A DNA stretch of 60,671 nt, taken from Streptomyces atriruber (lineage in GTDB: Bacteria > Actinomycetota > Actinomycetes > Streptomycetales > Streptomycetaceae). Of the stretch, positions 17,435 through 25,553 are shown one piece after another. The notes under the pieces were generated by a model that was not told where the DNA came from, searched no databases, and saw only the letters and a program-made list of their open reading frames with translations. Both the position numbers and the translations under genes were made by a program. The first letter of the stretch is position 1. Every line of letters starts with the position of its first letter. The DNA is taken from NCBI RefSeq assembly GCF_001418325.1, contig NZ_LIPN01000171.1:618-61288 (forward strand), given 5' to 3'.

Positions 17435-17456
17435 CCGCGGGCCGGCGGGCCCGCGG
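17435..17456. terminator. Bidirectional terminator hairpin
   Basis: CCGCGGGCC-GGCG-GGCCCGCGG is a perfect 9-bp stem with a 4-nt loop. It exactly fills the gap between the permease stop and the stop of the convergent reductase gene, so it can serve both transcripts. There is no U-tract. Confidence 0.65.
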
Positions 17457-18224
17457 CTAGGTGAGGTCGGCGAGGAGCGTGTCGAGCGACTTGGTGAGGG
17501 ACTCGGCGTTGGCCGTGTCGAACCACGTGGTGCGGATGCGTTCGTTGCTCCCGCCGGGTGTCTCGTGGTCGCCCGCGAGCTGCGCGGGCGACCGCGTGTC
17601 GTCGTCAAGGGCACGCCCGACGGCCTGGAAGAGGCTGCGGACGTAACGGTCCGCGGCCTCGGCCGGAATGCCCTGCCGGGCGGCCCAGGCGGTGAGTGTC
17701 GCCAGGTACGCGTAGTGGGCGCTCAGCGTGCCCGTCAACGTGGAGAAGACGCCGAAGGCCGCTTCGTCCGCGACGGGGAGCGCGCCGCCGAGTCCGTCGA
17801 AGAAGGCGTCGACGACCGGGTGGGACGGGAACGTCACGGTGACGCAGCGGCGCTCGCGCACGGCGGGCAGCGGGATGGCACGCACCACGGGAGCGGTGGT
17901 GCCGAGCAGTTCGCGCAGCTCGTCGATGCCGACACCGGCCATGACGCTGAGCACGACCTTGTCGCCGCCGACCCGGAGTCCGTCGAGGGCCTCGGCACGG
18001 TCCTGGGGGCGAACGGCCAGGATCACCAGCTCCGAGCGGTCGGCGACGTCCTGGTTGTCCGCGCACACCCGCACGTTCGGATACCGCTCGGACAGCTCGG
18101 CGGCCGTCCGGGCTCCACGTGGCGAGAGGTGGATCTCCGGTGCCTCCTGGGCTCCGTCGCACAAGCCGTCCACCATGGCCCGGCCGATCTCGCCCACGCC
18201 TATGATCCCGATGCGGTTCACCAC
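17457..18224 (-). CDS. Pyrroline-5-carboxylate reductase-like (ProC family) protein
   Basis: This is an NAD(P)-dependent reductase fold (255 aa). The Rossmann start is RIGIIGVGEIGRAMVDGL, with VILAVRPQD mid-domain, VVLSVMAGVGIDEL, and a C-terminal helical dimerisation half. The ProC C-terminal motif GxTxxxA is weak (SAHYAYLATLTAWAARQG), so it may not be the housekeeping proline enzyme. Two adjacent GTG codons could start it; AGGGG lies 6-9 nt before them. It is divergent from an SDR gene. Alternatives: an F420-type NADP oxidoreductase or a specialised imine reductase. Confidence 0.7.
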   Translation of the reverse strand: MVNRIGIIGVGEIGRAMVDGLCDGAQEAPEIHLSPRGARTAAELSERYPNVRVCADNQDVADRSELVILAVRPQDRAEALDGLRVGGDKVVLSVMAGVGIDELRELLGTTAPVVRAIPLPAVRERRCVTVTFPSHPVVDAFFDGLGGALPVADEAAFGVFSTLTGTLSAHYAYLATLTAWAARQGIPAEAADRYVRSLFQAVGRALDDDTRSPAQLAGDHETPGGSNERIRTTWFDTANAESLTKSLDTLLADLT

Positions 18225-18331
18225 TGTTGGCCCCTGTCCTGTCGGCAGCTGTGCCCGAAGCATCTCGTGCCGTCCCGCGCCGCTGTGCACGGGCCTGGAG
18301 GTTTGGTCCCGCACGGGGTATCGATGCGCGC

Positions 18332-19363
18332 ATGACGAACCACGACACGGAGGACGGGGCACTGCCCGGGTTGCCGTCGCCTCCCCCGCTGGGCGCGACG
18401 GCACTGCCCCCGGGCACGTACGACGGCACGGCCGTCCTCGTCACGGGTGGCGGGACGGGACTCGGCAAGGCCGTCGCCGCCGAGTTCGCGCGGCTCGGCG
18501 CCGACCTGGTGATCGCGAGCCGCAAGGAGGACCGTCTGGGGGCGGCCCGGGACGAACTGGCCGCGCTGGGCGGGCGCGTGACCGCGGCGGTCTGCGACAT
18601 CCGGGACGCCGAGCGCGTCGCCGAGGTCTTCGACGCGGCGCAGGAGGCGTACGGGCTGCCGGGGGTCCTGGTGAACAACGCGGCCGCCAACTTCCCCGTG
18701 CCGGCCGAGGACATGTCACCCAACGCCTGGCGTTCGGTCGTGGACATCACGCTCACCGGCACGTTCCTGATGACGCGCGAGTTCGGCCGCCGTCACCTCG
18801 CCGCGGGCACCCCCGGCTCGGTCATCGACATCGGGGCCTCGTACGCCTGGACCGGCGGCCCCGGCTTCGCGCACAGCGCGGCGGCCAAGGCCGGGGTGAA
18901 GAGCCTGGTGGAGACCCTCGCGGTGGAGTGGGGGCCGTACGGGATCCAGGTCAACGGCCTGGTGCCGGGGCTGATGCCGCACGACGACATGACCGACGAC
19001 ATCCGCGCCAATCTGGACCCGGCGCCGGACAACGACTCCCGCCAGCCCGCCCTCCGCGTCGGCCTGCCCCGCGAACTGGGCTGGGCCGCCACGTTCCTCG
19101 CCTCCCCCTACGCCCGCTTCATCACGGGCCACACCCTGGTGGTCGACGGCGCGAACTGGCAGCGCCGGGGGCTGGTCAGCCCGCACGTGGTGACGGTGCG
19201 GGAACAGATGGGGAGAGCGGCGTTCGACGGCCGCGCCCCCTCCGACCGGCGCCCCGGCTCTGACAGGCGCTCCCCCTCGGACCGGCGCCCTACTTCCCCC
19301 CGAACGCCGCCGTCCGGCCCGCCGCCTTCGCCCCGTACCCCTCCCGGGAGTCCTCCGAGGTGA
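18332..19363 (+). CDS. SDR-family oxidoreductase with low-complexity C-terminal tail
   Basis: This is a short-chain dehydrogenase (343 aa). The cofactor motif is TGGGTGLGKAVA (about residues 38-49), with NNAAANFP, and Tyr of the active site probably in ASYAWTGG; the usual YxxxK is not seen in this place, but HSAAAKAGVKSL follows where it is expected. The SDR fold ends near residue 300 with ITGHTLVVDGANWQR. The last 45 residues are Ser-Asp-Arg-Arg-Pro-type repeats and Pro-rich sequence running 74 nt into the 3' end of the convergent hydratase gene. The family includes 2,4-dienoyl-CoA reductases, which fits the enoyl-CoA hydratase next door. Confidence 0.75.
   Translation: MTNHDTEDGALPGLPSPPPLGATALPPGTYDGTAVLVTGGGTGLGKAVAAEFARLGADLVIASRKEDRLGAARDELAALGGRVTAAVCDIRDAERVAEVFDAAQEAYGLPGVLVNNAAANFPVPAEDMSPNAWRSVVDITLTGTFLMTREFGRRHLAAGTPGSVIDIGASYAWTGGPGFAHSAAAKAGVKSLVETLAVEWGPYGIQVNGLVPGLMPHDDMTDDIRANLDPAPDNDSRQPALRVGLPRELGWAATFLASPYARFITGHTLVVDGANWQRRGLVSPHVVTVREQMGRAAFDGRAPSDRRPGSDRRSPSDRRPTSPRTPPSGPPPSPRTPPGSPPR
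19241..19294 (+). repeat. Three imperfect 18-bp tandem repeats
   Basis: Three consecutive 18-nt units begin at 19241, 19259 and 19277, each built on T-C-x-GAC-x-GGCGC. They encode S-D-R-R-P/S repeats in the SDR tail. The third unit reaches the stop region of the convergent hydratase gene. Confidence 0.7.
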
Positions 19364-20123
19364 GCGTGATCGCCGCGTTCATGGCGACGCGGTCCAGCGC
19401 CCCCGCCATCCCCGAGTCCGCGTACGCGTCGATGCCGCGCTTGATGCCCTGCACCGCGAGCGGCGCGTTCGCGGCGATCTCGGCCGCCAGCGCCCGGGAC
19501 GCCTTGCCCAACTCCTCGACCGGGACCACCTGCTGGAGGAGCCGCAGGCGCTCGGCCGTGACCGCGTCGATCCGGCGGCCGGTGAGTGCGAGCAGCTTCG
19601 CCCAGCCCGCGCCTGCCTCGCGCGCGATGCGCAGGTCGCCGCCCGCGTCCACGGCGAGGCCGAGCTGCGCCTCGGGAAGGGCGAAGACCGCGTCGTCCGC
19701 GGCGATCCGCACGTCCGCCATGAGCGCCAGCTCGAAGCCGAAGCCCAGGCAGTACCCCTGGACGGCCGCGACGACCGGCTGCGGGAGCCGTGCGAAGGCG
19801 CTGAAGCGCTCGTGGGCCCAGCGCAGCCCCTCGTAGTAGCCCCTGGTGCGCTCGGCGCCGGAGCGGCCCGTGATCGCGCCGCCCGGCGCCGTGATGTCGA
19901 TGCCCGCGCAGAACGCCCGGCCCTCGGCACGCAGGAGCACCGCCCTGATGGAGTCGTCGAAGCGGATCCGGTCGGCGAACAGGCCCAGTTGGCGGGTGGC
20001 CTCCCAGCTCCACGCGTTGAGCTTGCGCGGGCGGCAGAGGGTGAGGATGCCGAGACCGTCCTCGACGTCGAGGCGCAGCCGCTCCTCGCCCTCCGGGATG
20101 TCCGTGCCGATGGTGTCGATCAT
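19290..20123 (-). CDS. Enoyl-CoA hydratase/isomerase family protein
   Basis: This is a crotonase-fold enzyme (277 aa). It has the oxyanion-hole segment RAFCAGIDITAPGG and the second oxyanion strand VAAVQGYCLGFGFELALMADVRIA, with FALPEAQLGL where catalytic Glu residues of hydratases are expected. Later residues AVDAGGDLRIAREAG match the family. GGGAGGAGC lies before the ATG. A promoter-proximal palindrome suggests TetR-type control as for other acyl-CoA catabolic genes. Substrate unknown; isomerase activity is possible. Confidence 0.8.
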   Translation of the reverse strand: MIDTIGTDIPEGEERLRLDVEDGLGILTLCRPRKLNAWSWEATRQLGLFADRIRFDDSIRAVLLRAEGRAFCAGIDITAPGGAITGRSGAERTRGYYEGLRWAHERFSAFARLPQPVVAAVQGYCLGFGFELALMADVRIAADDAVFALPEAQLGLAVDAGGDLRIAREAGAGWAKLLALTGRRIDAVTAERLRLLQQVVPVEELGKASRALAAEIAANAPLAVQGIKRGIDAYADSGMAGALDRVAMNAAITLTSEDSREGYGAKAAGRTAAFGGK

Positions 20124-20159
20124 CCGCGCCCCGCTCCTCCCGACCGCCCGGCCCACTCT

Positions 20160-20176
20160 CCTGATGGTTCGTCAGG
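20160..20176. promoter_or_regulatory. TetR-type operator candidate upstream of the hydratase gene
   Basis: CCTGATG-GTT-CGTCAGG is a 7-bp inverted repeat with one mismatch, 36 nt upstream of the hydratase ATG. Palindromes of this form precede many actinobacterial acyl-CoA catabolic genes. The minus strand has TTGACC next to it, a possible -35 box. Confidence 0.4.
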
Positions 20177-20199
20177 TCAAGCAGCCTAGAGGCGCGGGC

Positions 20200-20961
20200 T
20201 CACCGGCTGAAGACCTCGAACGGCACCGCGGGCTTCCCGCCGAAACGCGACGCCATCGACTGCATGTTGCCCGTCAGGAACGTACGGCAGTACTTCTCGG
20301 GGTCCTCGTCCGTCAACGCCTCGATGTACGTGCGGTGTTCGAGGAGCGAGGCGACCGCGCGCTCCAGGCCCGCCGTCGCGTCCGCGGCGTGGGTGGGCGT
20401 CGACGAACCGGCGACGGCGACCCACCGCACGCCGTTCCAGGGCTCCAGGCCCTGCTCCTCGATCAGCTCCGGGAAGATCCAGCGGTTGCCCGCGTCCGCC
20501 GCGGCGTCCAGCGTGGCACGGCCGACGGCCACGTGGTCGGGGGTGTTCCAGGCGACGCCGCCCCAGGTGTCGCGGTGGTTGAGCGTGATGACCAGCTCGG
20601 GGCGGTGCCTGCGGATCGCGGCGGCGATGTCGCGGCGCAGTGCCGTGCCGTACTCGACGACGCCGTCCTTGTGGTCGAGGAACTCCACGGCCTCGACGCC
20701 GACGACGGCCGCGCTCGCGCGCTGCTCCCGCTCGCGCAGCGGCCCGCAGGTGGCGGGGTCGATCGTGTCGATGCCTGCCTCGCCGCGGGTGGCCAGGACG
20801 TACGTGACCTCGCGGCCGCCGTCCGTCCAGCCCGCTATGGCCGCCGCGCACCCGTACTCCAGGTCGTCCGGGTGAGCGACGACGGCCAGTGCGCGCCGCC
20901 AGTCCTCGGGCATGGGGGTGAGCTGGTCGGCGGGGGCGGTTGAACTCTGCGGCTCAGTCAT
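20200..20961 (-). CDS. PIG-L/LmbE-family deacetylase
   Basis: This is a zinc-dependent GlcNAc-type deacetylase fold (253 aa). The metal motif VVAHPDDLEYGCA is at about residues 28-40, TRGEAGID follows as in MshB and Mca, and a further metal His lies in TPDHVAVGRA. It could act on a mycothiol-type or sugar conjugate; the housekeeping MshB is normally longer, so this is probably a paralogue. It stands alone between the hydratase and iminopeptidase genes on the same strand. Confidence 0.8.
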   Translation of the reverse strand: MTEPQSSTAPADQLTPMPEDWRRALAVVAHPDDLEYGCAAAIAGWTDGGREVTYVLATRGEAGIDTIDPATCGPLREREQRASAAVVGVEAVEFLDHKDGVVEYGTALRRDIAAAIRRHRPELVITLNHRDTWGGVAWNTPDHVAVGRATLDAAADAGNRWIFPELIEEQGLEPWNGVRWVAVAGSSTPTHAADATAGLERAVASLLEHRTYIEALTDEDPEKYCRTFLTGNMQSMASRFGGKPAVPFEVFSR

Positions 20962-21042
20962 GATTCTCAGCCTAGCGCCGGGGTCCGACAATGGGTCGGC
21001 CCCCGGCGGGCCGCCGCGGCGGGCCGCGGGACCGTGCGGCTC

Positions 21043-22344
21043 TCAGGCCTCGCCGCGTGCCAGCGCGAGCAGCCGGTCGAGCACCCGCGGTCCGCTCACG
21101 CGCAGCCCGTCGTGCTCGAACTCGTCCGTGACCCAGGTGCGCAGGCCGCGAATCGTGCGGGCGGTGCGCAGGGCGTGCTCCGTGTCGACGTACATGTCGT
21201 CGTGGTAGACCGCCGCGGCCACCGGCACCTCGTTCGCGGCGAGGCGCTCGGTGTCGTACAGGCGCGGCCAGTCGGTGCGCTCGGCGAGGAGGTCGGCGGT
21301 GTCGCGCAGGGGGCGCAGCGCGGGATCGCTGTCGAACATCCAGCGCTGCACGGCCTCACCGGTGAACAGCAGCGGCGCGTCGCCCGCCAGGGTCTTCTCC
21401 GCGTCGAACTGCGGGAACTCGGCACGCATCCGCTCGGCCGACCAGGCGGTGGGCCGCCCGCCCTGGCCGTAGATCGCCTCGTGCAGGACGGCGAAGAGCG
21501 GGTTGCCCGCGTACGAGAGGGCGGCCTGCACATTCTCCTGGAAGGCGTCGGAGAGCGCGAACCCTGCCGGTGTCCGCACGAAGGCGTCCTCCAGGAGGTA
21601 GTGCAGGCGGTGGCTGCCGTCGCCGGTCCCGAGCAGCATTCCGAGGGACTGGAAGGCCGGGGCGGTCAGCTTGTAGCCGCCGTTCAGGACGGGCTCGTGC
21701 TCGGCGAGGTGGGCGGCGATGCGGCGGGCCCGCTCGACGTCCTGCGGATAGCGGGCGTAGTGCGCGGCGGTCTTGCGCTCCATGCGCGGGTAGGCCGCGC
21801 GGTACACGTCGTCGGCGTGGCCGTCGAGCGTGGGCAGGCCGCCGGTGATCAGCGCGGTGGCGAGTCCCTCGGGCGCTGCCGACAGGTAGTGCGTGGCGCA
21901 GAAGCCGCCGAAGCTCTGGCCGAGGACGGTCCAGGGGGCGCCGCCCGTCACCTCGGGACGGATCGCCTCGCAGTCGCGGACGATGGAGTCGGCGCGGAAG
22001 TGGGCCAGGTAGTCGGCCTGTTCGCGGGCGCCGCCGCGCAGCGGGAGCGTCTGGCGGTTGGCGGGCGTGGAGTTGCCCGTGCCGCGCTGGTCCAGGAGGA
22101 GGACGCGGAAGTCCTGGAGGGCGCGGTCGAGCCAGGACTCCGAGCCGTTGAAGCGGGTCGCCCCGAAGCCCGGGCCGCCCTGCAGATAGACCAGCCAGGG
22201 CCGGTCCGCGCCCCCTCGGGACGCCGAGACCGCCTCCCGCGCGAAGACCTCGATCCGCTCCCCCGCCGGGTCGTCGTGGTCGAGCGGCACGCTGAAGCGG
22301 CGGTCGGCGAGGACGACTCCGGGCTGGCGGTACGAGAGGGTCAC
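21043..22344 (-). CDS. Alpha/beta hydrolase, proline iminopeptidase-like (S33)
   Basis: This is a cytoplasmic serine peptidase/hydrolase (433 aa). The oxyanion segment reads YLQGGPGFGATR (HGGPG-like), LLDQRGTGNS follows, and the nucleophile elbow is GQSFGGFC. Late His is in FEHDGLRVSGP, where the catalytic His is expected. The long cap domain (about residues 200-340) is typical of tricorn-interacting-type prolyl aminopeptidases. GTG start with AGGAG 7 nt upstream. Confidence 0.85.
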   Translation of the reverse strand: MTLSYRQPGVVLADRRFSVPLDHDDPAGERIEVFAREAVSASRGGADRPWLVYLQGGPGFGATRFNGSESWLDRALQDFRVLLLDQRGTGNSTPANRQTLPLRGGAREQADYLAHFRADSIVRDCEAIRPEVTGGAPWTVLGQSFGGFCATHYLSAAPEGLATALITGGLPTLDGHADDVYRAAYPRMERKTAAHYARYPQDVERARRIAAHLAEHEPVLNGGYKLTAPAFQSLGMLLGTGDGSHRLHYLLEDAFVRTPAGFALSDAFQENVQAALSYAGNPLFAVLHEAIYGQGGRPTAWSAERMRAEFPQFDAEKTLAGDAPLLFTGEAVQRWMFDSDPALRPLRDTADLLAERTDWPRLYDTERLAANEVPVAAAVYHDDMYVDTEHALRTARTIRGLRTWVTDEFEHDGLRVSGPRVLDRLLALARGEA

Positions 22345-22444
22345 AGCGGCTCCTGGCGAGGTGGCGGACGGGTGTCTTCGTGGGCCCAGTCCAGCACATC
22401 CGCCGTTGCGCGGGGCTTGCGGGGCGGCCGAGCGCAAAGGAGTG

Positions 22445-22476
22445 GACAGGGGCTCGACGGCCGTCGAGCCCCTGTC
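22445..22476 (-). terminator. 32-bp perfect palindrome (terminator)
   Basis: The palindrome has arms of 16 nt (GACAGGGGCTCGACGG and its complement) with no spacer. It lies 40 nt past the stop of the FBP-domain gene and upstream of the iminopeptidase gene, both on the minus strand, so it most likely ends the MFS-FBP transcript. Confidence 0.65.
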
Positions 22477-22516
22477 GGCCTCAGCGGAAGACCTGCTCTC
22501 AGTGGAAGGCCCGCCC

Positions 22517-23014
22517 TCAGTGGACGACCCGCTCCACGAACGCGTCGAGGTTGTCGCGCAGGCGCTCGATCTGCTGCTCGACGGTGAGGGATTCCTCCAT
22601 GCGCCCGCCCGGTGCCGCCTTCTTCCTGCCCCGCACGTACAACGAGCAGTCCAGGTCGGAGCAGATGTAGAGGCCCACCGAGTTGCCTTCGCGGCCGGCC
22701 CGGCCCGCCTTGGGGGCGGTCATGAGGGAGACGCCGCTGCCGGGATGCGTGGTCAGGCACAGCGAGCACAGGCTGCGGCGCAGGAAGCCGCGGTTGCCGG
22801 AGGCGGAGCGCAGGGACAGGCCGACGAGCTCATCGGCGCGTTCGACGACGAGGTACTTGCGATCGGGCGCCGACAGATCGAACCAGCCCAGGAAGTCCAG
22901 GTCGTCCCAGTGGTCGAGGTCCGCCAGGCTCTTGGGCATGGGGAGGCGTTTGGCCTCGCCCTTCGAGCAGTTGACGAACGAGGTACGGATGTCGTGCTCG
23001 GTCAGGGGTTTCAT
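22517..23014 (-). CDS. FBP-domain (FusB-like, EF-G-binding C-terminal zinc finger) protein
   Basis: This small soluble protein (165 aa) has a C-terminal treble-clef zinc site: SLCSLC (about residues 81-86) pairs with ICSDLDC (about residues 117-123). The intervening FLRRSLCSL and GVSLMTAPKAGRAG regions match the FBP_C family, whose founding relatives (FusB) bind elongation factor G and can give fusidic-acid resistance. AAGGA precedes the ATG. It lies 50 nt downstream of a drug-efflux-type MFS gene on the same strand. Family assignment is from motifs; translation-factor binding is inferred. Confidence 0.7.
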   Translation of the reverse strand: MKPLTEHDIRTSFVNCSKGEAKRLPMPKSLADLDHWDDLDFLGWFDLSAPDRKYLVVERADELVGLSLRSASGNRGFLRRSLCSLCLTTHPGSGVSLMTAPKAGRAGREGNSVGLYICSDLDCSLYVRGRKKAAPGGRMEESLTVEQQIERLRDNLDAFVERVVH

Positions 23015-23064
23015 GGTGGTTCCTTCGAGGAGTGGGGCGGACGGTGGTGGGGCACGGCCCCGGC

Positions 23065-24621
23065 TCAGTGGGCCGGTGCGTCGTTTCCGGCGTGCTCCGG
23101 CGTCTTGGGCCGTACGGTGAGGCCCGCCACCAGGGCGGCGAGCAGCAGGACGCCCGCCGAGCACCGGTAGGCGACGGAGAAGCCGTGCACCATCCCTGCG
23201 TCGAGGGCCGCGCCGCCGTGAGCAGGATCGTGCGTGTGCGAGTGGACGTAACGGCTGGTGGCGCCGGTGGCGATGGTGTTGAGCAGTACGGTGCCCAGCG
23301 AAGCGCCCATCTGTTGAACGGTGTTGAGGGCAGCCGAGGCCACACCGGCGTCCTGCGCGGGCACGCCGGCGGTGGCCGTCGCGTAGACCGGCATGAAGGT
23401 CAGGCCCATGCCCAGTCCGAGGAGCAGGAGGGCGGGCAGCACGTGCGGGACGTACTGCGCATGCACGGTCAGGCGGCTGAGCAGCACCATGCCGACGGCG
23501 GCAAGGACCATGCCGGACGACATCAAGGTGCGCGGCGCCGTGCGTGGCAGCAGGCGGGCCGCGATCTGGGTCGCGCCGATGACGATCCCGGCCGAGATCG
23601 GCACGAAGGCCAGGCCCGTCCGCACCGGCGGATAGCCGAGTACGACCTGCAGGTAGTACGTGAGGAACAGGAAGACGCCGAACATGCCGACGGTGGCCAG
23701 GCCCATCGTCGCGAGCGATCCGGCCCGGACGCGGTCCTTGACGATGCGCAGCGGCAGCAGCGGGCTCGCCGCGCGGTCCTGCCACCACACGAAGGCGGCG
23801 AGCAGGATCACGCCGGCCACGAGCGGCGTGCGCACCGACGGGCTGGTCCAGCCGCGAGGTCCGGCCTCGCTGAAGCCGTACACGAGGGCGACGAGCCCGC
23901 CGCAGCCCAGCAGCACGCCCGGCACGTCCAGGTGCCCGCCCCGGCGGCCGGAGCGGTCGCGCAGGAAGGCCGGTGCGCCCAGCAGGGCGGCCAGCGCGAT
24001 GGGCACGTTGACGTACAAGGACCAGCGCCAGTTCAGGTACTCGGTCAACAGACCGCCCACGATCAGCCCGACCGCGCTGCCGCCGCCGGCCAGCGCTCCG
24101 TAGACCCCGAACGCCCTGGCCCGCTCCTTGGGGTCGGTGAACGTCGTCGTCAGCAGCGACAGAGCCGAGGGCGCCAGGACCGCCGCGAACGCACCCTGCA
24201 GGGCCCGTGCCGCGAACAGCATCCCGGGACCGGCCGCCGCGCCGCCCAGCGCGGAGGCCGCGGCGAACCCGGCCAGGCCGATGACAAAGGTGCGCTTGCG
24301 GCCCACGAGATCGGCGATCCGGCCGCCGAGCAGCAGCAGCCCGCCGAAGGCCAGCGTGTAGGCGGTGATCACCCACTGCCGGTCGGCGTCCGACATGCCG
24401 AGGGCGTGCTGGGCGGAGGGCAGCGCGATGTTCACGATGGTGCCGTCAAGGATCACCATCAGCTGGGCGAGGGCGATGACGGCCAGCGCCCACCAGCGCT
24501 TCGGATCCGGTGCCGGAGTCGGAGTCGGAGTCGGGGCGGGAACCTCGCGGTCCGGGGAACGGTCGGTGGCCGTGGAAGGGGCGGACGGGAGGGATTCCCC
24601 TCCGGGACGTTTCTTGCTCAT
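23065..24621 (-). CDS. MFS transporter, DHA2 (14-helix, EmrB/QacA) drug efflux type
   Basis: This is an integral membrane proton-coupled exporter (518 aa) with about 14 helices. Early VILDGTIVNIALPSAQHALGMS, motif A GGRIADLVGRKRT and motif C-like GPSAVGLIVGG-type segment (AGGGSAVGLIVGGLLTEY) mark the DHA2 family. A 40-residue hydrophilic N-terminus contains a T-P repeat from a 6-bp DNA repeat. It likely exports a hydrophobic antibiotic or dye. The long intergenic region upstream may hold its control sites. Confidence 0.85.
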   Translation of the reverse strand: MSKKRPGGESLPSAPSTATDRSPDREVPAPTPTPTPAPDPKRWWALAVIALAQLMVILDGTIVNIALPSAQHALGMSDADRQWVITAYTLAFGGLLLLGGRIADLVGRKRTFVIGLAGFAAASALGGAAAGPGMLFAARALQGAFAAVLAPSALSLLTTTFTDPKERARAFGVYGALAGGGSAVGLIVGGLLTEYLNWRWSLYVNVPIALAALLGAPAFLRDRSGRRGGHLDVPGVLLGCGGLVALVYGFSEAGPRGWTSPSVRTPLVAGVILLAAFVWWQDRAASPLLPLRIVKDRVRAGSLATMGLATVGMFGVFLFLTYYLQVVLGYPPVRTGLAFVPISAGIVIGATQIAARLLPRTAPRTLMSSGMVLAAVGMVLLSRLTVHAQYVPHVLPALLLLGLGMGLTFMPVYATATAGVPAQDAGVASAALNTVQQMGASLGTVLLNTIATGATSRYVHSHTHDPAHGGAALDAGMVHGFSVAYRCSAGVLLLAALVAGLTVRPKTPEHAGNDAPAH

Positions 24622-25348
24622 GGCGATCACGCACGTTTCGTGTCGAAGTGCTGTCGAGACAGCCGGCCGGGGACGGTCGCAGGGATGACGACGGGCCGGT
24701 GTACGCAGCACGGGGACACGGCGGCGCTCTTGCCGGTCGTGCGGCGGAGAGCGCCGAGATCACGGTGACCAGCAAGAGAAGGGCCCGTCTTCGGGCGCGC
24801 GCCCCCGCGACCCGCACGGCGACGAACCGCGCGGGTCAGGACATCTCGTGACGCGGCATCTCAGGGAGATGCCGTGGACAAGAAGCAAGAAGGGGGAAGA
24901 GTTACCGCGCGCCGCAGAGGAGGGAGGGCACACGGCCGGAGGCAACTATGGTCGCAACGCATTCGGCACGGTCCATGTCTCTCGCCTCCTTCCGGGCAGG
25001 GCACGCAGTGCGTGTCGACGCCGAGCGCGCCGAGTGGGGCGGCAGAGGACCTGCCGCACGAAATCCTGGACAGGCTACCCCATCGATGCCACCGAGCGAT
25101 CAGAATTTCCGACCGCCCACGCATCCCTGGCCGCAGGCCAAGAGATGACGCCATCCTGCAGGAGCGGTGCGGGTGTCGCTCGTAGTCGCGGGCCGGTCGG
25201 CGGTGGTGCCGAACGCCCAGACAGAAGCTGTGAACGAACCTGCTCGCTGACGGCTGCTGTGGCGGCAGAGCGGTTCCGCTCGTTCGGGCGTGACGCGGGT
25301 GATCAGATCGATGCGCCGCTCGTGCTCGGGCCCGCGGGCGCCGAACAG
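24622..25348. other. 727-bp gene-poor region upstream of the MFS gene
   Basis: No reading frame here has a start, ribosome-binding site and recognisable protein together. The part nearest the MFS gene is its leader. A perfect 9-bp hairpin (CGGCATCTC, 3-nt loop) lies at 24854-24874, and a GGGCGCGCGCCC palindrome at 24793-24804. Base composition around 24950-25160 is less GC-rich than the flanks. It could hold decayed genes or a small RNA; nothing can be named. Confidence 0.5.
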
Positions 25349-25528
25349 CTACCAGCCGGTCACGAACACAGGGCCGACGACGGTGACGGCGAGGGCTCCG
25401 GCGAAGACCAGGGCCAGGACGAGGCCGACGTTCCACAGCCGCAGCCCGCGGCGCTCCCGGCGTGTCAGGTCGGAATCGCACCCCGCAGGATCACCCGCGG
25501 CTCCGGCCGGGCGCAGCCCTTCAGCCAC
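25349..25528 (-). CDS. Small single-pass membrane protein (hypothetical)
   Basis: I do not recognise this 59-residue frame. It starts at GTG 25 nt after the stop of the CoA-transferase gene on the same strand, has a charged RREERR-like segment (TRRERRGLR, residues 22-30), and then one clear hydrophobic helix (residues about 34-56, LVLALVFAGALAVTVV) ending close to the stop. Almost all codons end in G or C. A weak GGGGAA lies about 10 nt upstream. Co-transcription with the CoA-transferase is likely if it is real. Confidence 0.4.
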   Translation of the reverse strand: MAEGLRPAGAAGDPAGCDSDLTRRERRGLRLWNVGLVLALVFAGALAVTVVGPVFVTGW

Positions 25529-25553
25529 ATCTCGCCGTTCCCCATGGTTTTCG

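Noticed and set aside
24446..24817. A possible leader peptide or second start upstream of the MFS gene
   Set aside because: The frame continues antiparallel to a different frame of the MFS gene and shows no conserved features; no attenuator structure follows it.
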